In this document: positions 1 to 8,265 of the stretch, one piece after another | Layout of the letters: every line of letters starts with the position of its first letter | Position numbering within the stretch: position 1 is the stretch's first letter | DNA from: Shewanella morhuae | GTDB lineage: Bacteria; Pseudomonadota; Gammaproteobacteria; Enterobacterales; Shewanellaceae | DNA length: 64,000 bases | Assembly: GCF_900156405.1 (NCBI RefSeq) | Contig: NZ_FTNN01000008.1 | Coordinates: 1 to 64,000 of the forward strand | Direction: 5' to 3' | The notes under the pieces: generated by a model | The model's input: the letters and a program-made list of their open reading frames with translations, nothing else | Told to the model about the DNA's origin: nothing | Databases searched by the model: none | Made by a program: the position numbers and the translations under genes

Positions 1-46
1 GAGGCGTTGAGCTAACATGTACTAATGACTCGAGAGGCTTAACCAT
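1..46 (+). rRNA. 23S rRNA, 3' end (partial)
   Basis: The first bases match the conserved 3' terminus of bacterial 23S rRNA (GAGCTAAC.TGTACTAATGA then GAGGCTTAACCAT). Only the last ~46 nt are in the window; the rest lies to the left. A 5S gene follows on the same strand, so this is the distal end of an rRNA operon. The exact mature 3' end is estimated by comparison with the E. coli ending. Confidence 0.93.
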
Positions 47-320
47 ACAACCCAGATGGGTTTTATATGGCCTTAGACGAATAGTGACACTTAATAAAGT
101 GGTCATAAAATGCTCCTGCATTTATGACATCAAGTACCTCCTTGTACTTGTCGAACTCAAGTAAGAAATCAGCTTTCCGAATTATTATTAAAAGGTTAAT
201 TACGCAGGTAATTGTTAGGCTGACAAAGCCGTGACGAGCGAGGCGCGGAGTGTACGTTAGTACATGAGCACAGTAGCGAGGAGACAATACCGTCAGACGG
301 ACAATTAACCAGTAAGAATT
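47..320 (+). other. 23S-5S internal transcribed spacer, structured
   Basis: This stretch separates 23S from 5S and has no credible gene; open frames on the minus strand here are shadows. It is about 275 nt, longer than the E. coli spacer. It contains outer inverted arms near 194-205 (GGTTAATTACG) and 300-310 (ACAATTAACC). Inside them are AATTGTTAGGCTGAC against GTCAGACGGACAATT, and a small apical TGTAC/GTACA hairpin. The arrangement predicts a long imperfect stem, probably an RNase III processing stalk. That role is inference. Confidence 0.7.
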
Positions 321-440
321 TGCTTGGTGACAATAGCCTTGTGGAACCACCTGATCCCATCCCGAACTCAGCAGTGAAACGCAAACGCGCCGATGGTAGT
401 GTGGGGTCTCCCCATGTGAGAGTAGGTCATCGCCAAGCGC
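321..440 (+). rRNA. rrf: 5S rRNA
   Basis: The sequence carries the classic 5S core: CCACCTGATCCCATCCCGAAC, then AGTGAAACG, CGCCGATGGTAGTGTGGGG and TCTCCCCATGTGAGAGTAGG. The 5' end TGCTTGGTGA pairs with the 3' end TCGCCAAGCG to form helix I, which fixes the boundaries to within a few bases. The length of ~120 nt is normal. It is the last gene of the operon and is followed by a Rho-independent terminator. Confidence 0.97.
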
Positions 441-465
441 CTAATTATCTCGATGAGATGTAACG

Positions 466-492
466 AAGCCAGCTGAATAAGCTGGCTTTTTT
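466..492 (+). terminator. rRNA operon terminator
   Basis: AAGCCAGC and GCTGGCTT form a perfect 8-bp stem around a 7-nt loop, followed by a run of T residues. It lies 25 nt past 5S and ends the rRNA transcript. Confidence 0.92.
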
Positions 493-671
493 GCGTCTGT
501 GATTTTAGATTCAAAGCCTCAAAAATAATTCAACTGTTTAAATGCTATTGAGCTATATGTAGAGTCACCAGTTTCACACGAAGCTCGCGGTTTGACTATT
601 GACTGTTGAAACTGTGTTCGTAGGGTTGTGGATTAGCTAGCCTCCACAACGCTAGTATATTATTGAATGAA

Positions 672-1415
672 TCACTTTTGATTGATTTTAGCCTTGAAGC
701 TGGCTTTAGTATTGTCGTTGGCTTGTTTATACCAATAATCAAGTATCTGGCTGATTTCAGTTTGGCTAGGCTGGGTAGCTTGCTGAACCTTATCATCGAC
801 CGCAGAGACTGTTGACGTCATCACTGCTGGTGCGAGCAAGTTTGTGGATGCGATGGCAGGAGCTTGGCGCATTTGTGGCTGGCCTGCTGATAGTGTTTTG
901 GTTGACGGTGGTACCATGGCATTACCCGATTGTGACATCGTGATGTTCAATGATGCGGGGCGATCGCTAAGGTTGTACTGCAGTATTTCGTGCTCAAAAT
1001 CCCGTCCCAGTTGAACCCCATTCTTAATCAATTTATCGCTGGTAAAACTCACCGCTTCATCTTGAGCATTTAATAGCGTCAACTCGGCTGATTCATTAAA
1101 TTTTTTTGCGTCTTTGGCTGAGTTTATAGCAGCAAGTTTAAGCGTCAATATTTGCTCAGAGGCATCAAAACGGATAACTAACACGTCAGATAGATAATGT
1201 ACTGAATCAGCCTGTTGTCGGTATTGTGCAGCATAACGAAAGGCAATTTGATTCATACCATCGGCTAAGATGAGTTCGCCACTCTTTACTGCTGGTTTAC
1301 CATTGACTGTTAGCACTTCAGTGTTTTTAGGTAGCTTTAGATTCACATCGGCGGTAGCGGGTTGCACAGTGCTCAGCATTAACGCTGTGGCACATAAGAT
1401 TGATTGATATTTCAT
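672..1415 (-). CDS. DUF2057 family periplasmic protein (YccT-like)
   Basis: This 247-residue protein has a Sec signal peptide (hydrophobic stretch ~5-18, cleavage near TADV). A DUF2057-type region follows, marked by LKLPKNTEVLTVNGKP near the mature N-terminus and a GVQLGRDFEHEI segment near residue 137. The family is periplasmic; the E. coli member YccT has been linked to curli control, but the function here is unknown. The C-terminal ~70 residues are low-complexity Ala/Thr/Gln-rich and end in a charged helix. The ATG is preceded by GAG at normal spacing. Downstream (625-650) there is a perfect GTTGTGGA/TCCACAAC hairpin without a T-run. Confidence 0.8.
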   Translation of the reverse strand: MKYQSILCATALMLSTVQPATADVNLKLPKNTEVLTVNGKPAVKSGELILADGMNQIAFRYAAQYRQQADSVHYLSDVLVIRFDASEQILTLKLAAINSAKDAKKFNESAELTLLNAQDEAVSFTSDKLIKNGVQLGRDFEHEILQYNLSDRPASLNITMSQSGNAMVPPSTKTLSAGQPQMRQAPAIASTNLLAPAVMTSTVSAVDDKVQQATQPSQTEISQILDYWYKQANDNTKASFKAKINQK

Positions 1416-1570
1416 ACGTTTTCTCAGTTGTTACAAGAGCGCCGCTAAATAATAAGGCTAATATCTGGCGGCACAAAGCGGGTAATGCTCAGTGTGGTTT
1501 ATGATAACCCTAATGGCGATAAGTCGTTTATATGAAACGCTGATTAGCGTTAATTTTATCTGCAGGGAAT

Positions 1571-1597
1571 AAAAAAAGGCTCATGAAGAGCCTTTTT
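1571..1597 (-). terminator. Terminator after the cpdB-type gene (bidirectional)
   Basis: An AAGGCTC/GAGCCTT stem with a 5-nt loop is flanked by A-run and T-run, so it can act on both strands. It sits just past the minus-strand nucleotidase gene, upstream of the DUF2057 gene. Confidence 0.85.
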
Positions 1598-1622
1598 GAG
1601 AGTGATATTTGTTATTGAACGT

Positions 1623-3689
1623 CTATTGGGTTAGGTCAATGCTATAAACGGCGAAGCCAAGACTGTCTTTGCTAATCTTCTTCATTGCACGCTGCTGATT
1701 ATCTTTGATAAAGGCTGCGGCTTTGTCGCTATCTTGGGTTTCGAAGCGAATATCTAATGTGACGTTAGTGGTGATCGTTTTGAAATCCCAGTTGTAATCG
1801 GCACTTGGATTAACCATGGCGTCGTACTTGCCCGTCACTTCGTTGAACTTAGACTGCTCTGTGATATAGGCGGCTAATGCTTCGCGGTTGGTGTCTGGTA
1901 GCTCCAGAACAACATGATCGCTACCTGTACCTGCAAATTTACCGCCAAAAGCGCGGTAGTTATTTGAGGTGACGATAAACTCTTTTGTCGCAAGCTCTTC
2001 ACCTGTAATGACTTTACCGTTTTCGTCTGTATAGCTTAAATCTACAATACGGTTTGCACTGGCATTAACCACCGCGCAATCACTGTCAAATTTACTCGGT
2101 TGTGTAACATCAATCTTATAAGTTAAGCCATCTAGCACGTCAAAGTTATAGGTTGGATGACCATCCCAGTTAATTAAACCCTGCGGCGTAGTTTTTGTGG
2201 CATCGATTTGATTAAACTGGTTGGCTGAGCACTCGAGCCAATCTTTCAATTCGGCGCCATTTGCTTTGACTGCCACCATAGTATTGGGATACAGGTACAA
2301 ATCTGCAGCGTTTTTAAAGGTCAGAGGGCCTTTATCAACTTGTACAAATTGGTCTGCATCGCTACTTGTGCCATGGCGACCGCCCGCTTTAAAGGGGGCT
2401 GAGGCTGACAGCACTGGTAGCCCTTGTAATGCTGCGGGTAATTTCGCTTTCACGTTAGCGATTTGCGCATCGGAAACGATTTGCACCGTTGGGTCGTCCT
2501 GCACTAAGGTGAGAAAGCTATACATATCTGCCGCAGCGACACCGATAGATTCATCCACAAAAGCGAGAGTGCCTTGGTGCTCTGCCGCAACGGCATCATG
2601 AATAGCGGCATCAGCTTCGACCAGAGGGACTTTTTTGGTGCCATCATAAATCGGACGAGCCTCAGTTTTTGCACTGATAACAGTCCATTTTCCGTCTTTA
2701 CGTTCAAGTTTAAAGTCAACCACGCCTAAGTTATCACCCCAACGGCCTGGCATTACTGCGGGGACACCGTTTAGTAAGCCGTTAGCCACATCGGTATTCG
2801 GTAAGTCAGCATATTTCGCATCTGGGAAGATGGAGTGGCTGTGGCCAAATAAAATCGCATCGATACCGTCAACGTAAGTCAACGCGTAAGTGGCGTTTTC
2901 AGCCATAGGATCGCCAGGATTTTCAGACGAACCAATACCTGAGTGAGGGATTGCGATAATAATGTCAGCCCCTTTAGCCTTCATTTCGGGGACATATTTT
3001 TTCGCTGTTTCAACAATATCTTCAACCGTTACTTTGCCTGTAAGATTTTGTTTATCCCACAATAGAATTTGCGGTGGTACAAAGCCAATATAACCAATTT
3101 TAATGCTTTGGCTATTGCCCTCACTGTCGATAATTTGTTTTTCTTTAATGATATAAGGGGTAAATAAATTTTCACCTTTCTTAACTTCATTCCAGCAGCC
3201 ATTATCGTTAGCGCAATAAACGTTTGAGTTGATATAAGGGAAACCTGCACCACTAATAGATTTATTTAAAAAATCTAAACCATAGTTAAATTCATGGTTA
3301 CCTATATTACCGACTTCATAATCTAATAGGTTCATGGCTTTATAAACAGGGTGAATGTCGCCCATTTGCAGGCCAACTTTTGCCATATAATCGCCCATTG
3401 GGCTGCCTTGCAGTAGATCGCCGTTATCGACTAACACACTGTTTTTAGCTTCGCTGCGGGCCGCATGGATCAAGCTTGCGGTGCGAGCTAGGCCGATAGT
3501 TGGGTCATCATTACCACTGTAGTAATTGAAATCCATGATATTTGTGTGTAAATCGGTGGTTTCTAGTACCCGTAAATCGGCTTGAGCGAGTTTGTTATCA
3601 GGTTGAATAATGGTGTCATCATCTGAGTTACAGGCACTCACACCAAGGGCTGCAGTGATCATCACTGCAAGTATTTTCTTATTTAACAT
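1623..3689 (-). CDS. cpdB: 2',3'-cyclic-nucleotide 2'-phosphodiesterase/3'-nucleotidase, lipoprotein
   Basis: A 688-residue two-domain metallophosphatase. The N-terminus is a lipoprotein signal ending VSAC (Cys20) followed by Asp-rich NSDDD. The metallophosphoesterase domain shows LRVLETTDLHTNI, VDNGDLLQGSPMGDY, GNHEFNYG, and PHSG/GHSHSIFPD metal ligands. The C-terminal 5'-nucleotidase domain carries the nucleotide-binding region. Length and motif spacing fit CpdB, which hydrolyses 2',3'-cNMPs and 3'-nucleotides in the periplasm to salvage nucleosides and phosphate. E. coli CpdB is soluble; here lipid anchoring is predicted. AGAG lies 6 nt before the ATG. The gene is monocistronic with its own terminator. 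Confidence 0.93.
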   Translation of the reverse strand: MLNKKILAVMITAALGVSACNSDDDTIIQPDNKLAQADLRVLETTDLHTNIMDFNYYSGNDDPTIGLARTASLIHAARSEAKNSVLVDNGDLLQGSPMGDYMAKVGLQMGDIHPVYKAMNLLDYEVGNIGNHEFNYGLDFLNKSISGAGFPYINSNVYCANDNGCWNEVKKGENLFTPYIIKEKQIIDSEGNSQSIKIGYIGFVPPQILLWDKQNLTGKVTVEDIVETAKKYVPEMKAKGADIIIAIPHSGIGSSENPGDPMAENATYALTYVDGIDAILFGHSHSIFPDAKYADLPNTDVANGLLNGVPAVMPGRWGDNLGVVDFKLERKDGKWTVISAKTEARPIYDGTKKVPLVEADAAIHDAVAAEHQGTLAFVDESIGVAAADMYSFLTLVQDDPTVQIVSDAQIANVKAKLPAALQGLPVLSASAPFKAGGRHGTSSDADQFVQVDKGPLTFKNAADLYLYPNTMVAVKANGAELKDWLECSANQFNQIDATKTTPQGLINWDGHPTYNFDVLDGLTYKIDVTQPSKFDSDCAVVNASANRIVDLSYTDENGKVITGEELATKEFIVTSNNYRAFGGKFAGTGSDHVVLELPDTNREALAAYITEQSKFNEVTGKYDAMVNPSADYNWDFKTITTNVTLDIRFETQDSDKAAAFIKDNQQRAMKKISKDSLGFAVYSIDLTQ

Positions 3690-4423
3690 AGTTATCTCTA
3701 TTTATATTTATTTGACCCCAACGCATGTCCCGTAAAGAACATGCCCATCATCCCGTTAATTCAGCGTAATTTAACTGTTAGGTTAATTCGTCACCAAGTT
3801 AACGAGTAAGAATTATAAAGACATTTTATGATCTAAGTGTGACATTAATTCGATAAAGTAATGTTAAATTGTGATTGATAGTGTATTCGTCTAAATAACA
3901 AACTATTTGTTCTGTATGTTTGTTACAGCCATGTCTAGATTACTACAGTGAAAAGTATATTAAGAATAATTAATCTACTTTATCAGAACGGCGTTTTATT
4001 AACGGACATAGGTATCCACGTTGAGAATATTCGGCTTGAAATATTCAATTGAGTTGAGTTAAATAATTCTTTTTCCATCAAATTTTAATCAGTGCTCATC
4101 ATTCCTGCTTGCATATGCATAACCCTTATTGAAGTACATTCGATTTAACTTAAAATTGGCATAGGCACATTTAGGCAGGAAACACACATAAAGTGATACA
4201 AATTAACGGTTAACTATGCAGGTAAAACTTGGCTGAAATAGGCATAAGTTGTTAAGGTAGCTCATCGAAATTGACGTAAATATCATACGTGTTCGTTAAA
4301 CAGGACGGCTTAAAATAGAATGCGTTAGACTGATTATTTTAAACCGCAAGCTAAAATTCATTAACACGCACCTTTCACTTTAAAAATACAATCGAAAGGG
4401 CGACAACATTGAAGGGAGTTAAT
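3690..4423. other. Divergent intergenic region, cpdB / dcp
   Basis: This 734-bp AT-rich gap between two divergently transcribed exported-hydrolase genes must hold both promoters. No open frame looks protein-like. Half-site-like TGTGA words occur at ~3838 and ~3871, but neither forms a convincing CRP palindrome. Nothing else is identifiable. Confidence 0.5.
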
Positions 4424-6568
4424 ATGCGTAAGTCCGTTATTACTACAGCCGTGGCTGCAGCTTTATTACTGAGTGCTTGTTCAGACAAGCCTACAGCAAA
4501 TACCAATGAAGCCAAAAATGCCGTTGCCACGCAAACAGCCACTAAAGCTGAGGCGACTAATGTGCTACTGAACAAGAGCCCACTGCAGGATCAAGCGCCG
4601 CAATTTAATCTGATTAATACGACGGATTATGCGCCTGCCTTTGAGCAGGGCATGAAAGCCCATGATGTCGAAATCGCGGCAATCGTAAATAATAAACAAG
4701 CTGCTAGTTTTGACAACACCATTCTGGCAATGGAAACATCGGGTGAATTATTAACCCGTGTATCGCGGGTTTTCTTCAATCTTGCGGGTTTGATTTCAAA
4801 TGATGATTTTCAGAAAACGGAAGCGGATCTTGCGCCTAAGTTATCTGCCCACCGTGATAATATTTATCTCGACCCAACGTTATTTGCCCGTGTTGAAGCC
4901 GTGTATCAACAAAAGAGCAGCTTGAATGCAGAAGATCAGCGTTTAGTTGAATATTATTATGAGCAGTTTGTCCGTGCTGGCGCGAAATTGTCCGCCGAAG
5001 ACAAAGCCAAGATGCGCGACTTTAATGCCGAGCTTGCGACCTTAGCGACGGATTTTTCACAAAACAGCTTAAAATCATTTAAAGATGATGTGATTGTTGT
5101 AACCGATAAAGCGCAGTTAGCTGGTTTATCTGATAGCGAAATCGCCACCTTAGCCGCAGCGGCTAAAGCTGCCGGAAAAGAGGGTTATTTAATTACTCTC
5201 GTTAATACTACGCGCCAGCCTGTGCTGGCGAGTTTAGATAACCGAGAGCTGCGCCAGAAAGTGTGGCAAACCTCGGCGCATCGTTCGGTGGCAAGTAATG
5301 GTCCATTGATTGTCAAAATGGCGCAAATACGGGCTAAAAAAGCTAACTTACTGGGTTTTGATACCTGGGCGTCCTATGCGGTTGCAGACCAAATGGCGAA
5401 AACCCCTGCAGCAGTGTATGAAATTCTCGATGATTTAGCCCCTAAAGCGCTGGCGCGCGCTAAAGTGGAAGCGGCTGACATTCAAGCTGAGATTAAAAAA
5501 GCGGGCGGTGATTTTGAACTACAACCTTGGGACTGGGCTTATTACGCTAATAAAGTGCGTCAAGAGAAATACTCCCTCGACGAGAGCACTATCAAGCCCT
5601 ATTTTGAGTTTAATACGGTATTACAAGACGGATTATTCTTCGCCATGCATAAACTGTATGGCATCACTTTAAAAGCGCGTACCGATTTACCCGTGTGGGA
5701 TCCCAACGTATTAGCCTTTGAAGTGTTTGATAAAGATGATAGTTCTATCGGGCTATTCTATCTTGACCCCTATGCCCGTGAAGGCAAAGGCGGCGGCGCG
5801 TGGATGGATGAGTTTGTCACCCAAAGCGGCCTACTTGGCACTAAACCTGTTGTTTACAACGCGCTTAATATTCCTAAGCCAGCCGATGGTCCAACCTTGA
5901 TGACCTTCGATGAAGTGACCACTATGTTCCATGAATTTGGCCATGCGGTACACGGTTTATTCTCGCAGGTGAAATACCCAAGCGTTGCTGGCACATCAGC
6001 AGCGCGTGACTTTGTTGAGTTCCCTTCACAGGTTAACGAAGATTGGAATATCGATCCTGTTGTAATTGCTAACTATGCCAAACACTATCAAACGGGTGAG
6101 CCAATTCCTAAAGCGCTGCTTGATAAAATTCTAGCCGCAAATAAGTTTGGTCAAGGTTTTGATACTGTTGAATATCTTTCAGCGGCCTTGTTAGATATGG
6201 AATGGCACTCTATCAGCGCAGACACACAAATTAGTGATGTTGAGCAGTTTGAGCACCAAGTATTAGCTAAACACGGCCTTGATTTTGCGCCTATTCCACC
6301 ACGTTATAAGTCGAGCTACTTTAGCCATGCTTTCTCTGGTGGTTATTCCGCGGGATATTACGCCTATTTGTGGACTGAAGTGTTTGCCGCCGATGCCTTT
6401 GCTTATATGAGTGAGCAGGGCGGTTTAAAAACCGACAATGGTGATAAATTCCGTCAAGAAGTGTTATCTAAAGGCAACAGTGAAGATCTTATGCAAGATT
6501 ATATTCACTTCACCGGTAAAAAACCGACAACAGAGGCACTGTTAAAGCGCCGTGGTTTAGTCGACTAA
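4424..6568 (+). CDS. dcp: M3 family peptidyl-dipeptidase (Dcp-like) lipoprotein, copy 1
   Basis: A zinc metallopeptidase of 714 residues. The signal peptide ends LLSAC (Cys19), so the mature protein is probably lipid-anchored. The M3 catalytic signature is FHEFGHAVHG (HExxH at ~503-507), with the downstream glutamate region following. The C-terminal FSHAFSGGYSAGYYAYLWTEV block is diagnostic of the Dcp/oligopeptidase A group. Dcp releases C-terminal dipeptides; E. coli Dcp is 681 aa and lacks a lipobox. The ATG at 4424 has GAAGGGAG six bases upstream, which is preferred over the in-frame TTG at 4409. A second paralogue lies at 8266-10479. Confidence 0.92.
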   Translation: MRKSVITTAVAAALLLSACSDKPTANTNEAKNAVATQTATKAEATNVLLNKSPLQDQAPQFNLINTTDYAPAFEQGMKAHDVEIAAIVNNKQAASFDNTILAMETSGELLTRVSRVFFNLAGLISNDDFQKTEADLAPKLSAHRDNIYLDPTLFARVEAVYQQKSSLNAEDQRLVEYYYEQFVRAGAKLSAEDKAKMRDFNAELATLATDFSQNSLKSFKDDVIVVTDKAQLAGLSDSEIATLAAAAKAAGKEGYLITLVNTTRQPVLASLDNRELRQKVWQTSAHRSVASNGPLIVKMAQIRAKKANLLGFDTWASYAVADQMAKTPAAVYEILDDLAPKALARAKVEAADIQAEIKKAGGDFELQPWDWAYYANKVRQEKYSLDESTIKPYFEFNTVLQDGLFFAMHKLYGITLKARTDLPVWDPNVLAFEVFDKDDSSIGLFYLDPYAREGKGGGAWMDEFVTQSGLLGTKPVVYNALNIPKPADGPTLMTFDEVTTMFHEFGHAVHGLFSQVKYPSVAGTSAARDFVEFPSQVNEDWNIDPVVIANYAKHYQTGEPIPKALLDKILAANKFGQGFDTVEYLSAALLDMEWHSISADTQISDVEQFEHQVLAKHGLDFAPIPPRYKSSYFSHAFSGGYSAGYYAYLWTEVFAADAFAYMSEQGGLKTDNGDKFRQEVLSKGNSEDLMQDYIHFTGKKPTTEALLKRRGLVD

Positions 6569-6589
6569 TCGGTTGGTTATTTAAAATGA

Positions 6590-6622
6590 AAGGCTTGCTA
6601 GGGAAACCTAGCAAGCCTTTTT
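6590..6622 (+). terminator. Terminator after dcp copy 1
   Basis: AGGCTTGCTAGG and CCTAGCAAGCCT form a perfect 12-bp stem capped by a GAAA tetraloop and followed by TTTTT. It lies between convergent genes and can also serve the minus-strand DUF2254 gene. Confidence 0.95.
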
Positions 6623-6656
6623 ATTACCTTCTATAAAATATGACGCACAGCTAGAG

Positions 6657-7928
6657 TCACTGGCTAATCTGCTGCGCGGCAGCTTGCACGGCTTTATAAT
6701 CTTCTGCGACATTCAGTGCGATTTTTGCACGTTTTAATGCTAATTCACTATGGTATTCAGCGGCGGCGCGTATATTTTTATCATGGCTCGATGCTAAAGA
6801 ACTGAGGGCTTTTTGGAGTCGTACCGCCACTTCAACTATGCCAGCGCCATCTCTAGCAATTGCCGTAAAAGCATCATCACACATATCATGAGGGCAGATT
6901 TCAGGCACTTCGATACGATTGTACTCGGGTGCTTGGCGGTCATTATCTGTCAAAGGCTCATCCCATAGCGTAAACAATCGTATTAGGGTTCCTATAATAC
7001 AAATAGCTGTTCCGGGATCGTTCACCGCAGGCGACAGCGCGCGTCCAGCAATCTCCGACAATACCACTAATCCAAATCGTGGATCATCATCGAAAAGACG
7101 CACGTCACCAATCTGGAATGCTGCTAAAACGGGGGGATTATCAAGCTCGGTTAAATCGCCTGAATCGGCACGAATGTAGGCTAATGGTCGATTTTGAGCA
7201 GCAAAAGTGCCCGGTAATGCCGCGATCACCACGCGCATTTTATGTTTTTCAGCCCAGTTTTGCAGTGCCGCAATGTTGATGTATTGAACATAACCGACAT
7301 TAACCGCATGTACCGCGCGTCCGCTAGCCTCTGAGCTCACTGATACGCCGCAAAGGGTGGGCGCATGCTTTCGCCGCTTTAGCGATGCAGCGGTCGCTAT
7401 TTCTACTTTCTCAATCGTTGTGCCCATACGTCCGAGGCGAGCAATGCTATCTACCCAGCGCACAAACGTAAAAATCACTACGCTGAAGATCAGCGCTGTT
7501 AGCAGAAAAAGGATAAATAAACCTGCCGTTTGAAAGTAACTATTTTTTACCGCAGTAAGGGCTACTATGCTAAAAATAAAAGCACCGACAAAAGTCGAAA
7601 GTGCATTTTGAGATGCATCGTCGGCAACAACTAATACGAAGGATCGTGGTGTTGCTGTTGTTGCCGCAGAGGCATAGGCCGATACCATAGAACCCACGGA
7701 AAATGTGGCAATCACCAGCATGCTTGATGCCATGATGGATAAGAGTACCTCAATGGAGTTTAATGAAATCTCAGGTGTGATCTGTGCTAATCCAGTTCCA
7801 TCAGCCAATTTTGCGATTAAGGCTGCCATTATTGAAAGCAGGCAAACGATCAGTGGTTTTACCCACAGTCGGTGGCGAAACTGATTGAGAAAAACTCTGA
7901 CGCGGTCAGTTAATAGGGTAGAGCTCAT
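6657..7928 (-). CDS. DUF2254 family membrane protein
   Basis: This 423-residue integral membrane protein has four hydrophobic segments in the first ~155 residues (about 25-42, 60-85, 108-128, 133-155). A soluble C-terminal domain follows, containing the conserved GDVRLFDDDPRFGLVVLSEIAGRALSPAVNDPGTA block. This is the DUF2254 arrangement (predicted membrane protein, COG4325); the function is unknown. GGAG lies 6 nt before the ATG. It sits between the two M3 peptidase genes but is convergent with the first and separated from the second by a terminator, so co-function is not implied. Confidence 0.85.
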   Translation of the reverse strand: MSSTLLTDRVRVFLNQFRHRLWVKPLIVCLLSIMAALIAKLADGTGLAQITPEISLNSIEVLLSIMASSMLVIATFSVGSMVSAYASAATTATPRSFVLVVADDASQNALSTFVGAFIFSIVALTAVKNSYFQTAGLFILFLLTALIFSVVIFTFVRWVDSIARLGRMGTTIEKVEIATAASLKRRKHAPTLCGVSVSSEASGRAVHAVNVGYVQYINIAALQNWAEKHKMRVVIAALPGTFAAQNRPLAYIRADSGDLTELDNPPVLAAFQIGDVRLFDDDPRFGLVVLSEIAGRALSPAVNDPGTAICIIGTLIRLFTLWDEPLTDNDRQAPEYNRIEVPEICPHDMCDDAFTAIARDGAGIVEVAVRLQKALSSLASSHDKNIRAAAEYHSELALKRAKIALNVAEDYKAVQAAAQQISQ

Positions 7929-8206
7929 TTCAGTCTCCGCAGTTGTGATCTTTTGCTAATACGCACACATTGTTGAGTAGAAAGATAACATGTGTGGCTA
8001 AGTTTATTTTTTAAAAAACGGATTAATACCTACGTTGTCATTATAGATAATATTCATCTAGTAATACTGGGCGCATACTATTTTAAATGGATAATATAAA
8101 GGTTAACTATCTGATTTTTTAATTTATTAAATCTAATTCTTTATCAGTATTCTCAATAGTTAAATTCTAACCGAATGAACATAGCTCTATTTATGCTGTA
8201 ATATCA
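7929..8206. other. Intergenic, upstream of the DUF2254 gene
   Basis: An AT-rich gap without a protein-like frame. It should contain the promoter of the minus-strand DUF2254 gene. I see no clear operator or repeat. Confidence 0.4.
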
Positions 8207-8238
8207 AAAATAACGGGAGCCTATGCTCCCGTTATTTA
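8207..8238 (-). terminator. Terminator after dcp copy 2
   Basis: ATAACGGGAGC and GCTCCCGTTAT form an 11-bp perfect stem with a CTAT loop. Read on the minus strand it is followed by TTATTTTT, 28 nt past the stop codon of the minus-strand peptidase gene. Confidence 0.9.
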
Positions 8239-8265
8239 TCTTACTGTTAACCCTTATTGACGAGG

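Noticed and set aside
63..384. Minus-strand frames of 95 and 62 codons at the rRNA end
   Set aside because: They overlap the 5S gene and the spacer on the opposite strand and have no family resemblance.
3829..3850. TGATC followed 16 bp later by CGATAA, resembling the ECF promoters
   Set aside because: The second element lacks CGTA and no gene start is within about 570 bp in that direction.
3838..3890. Possible CRP sites between cpdB and dcp
   Set aside because: Only the left half-site TGTGA is present; the right half does not match.
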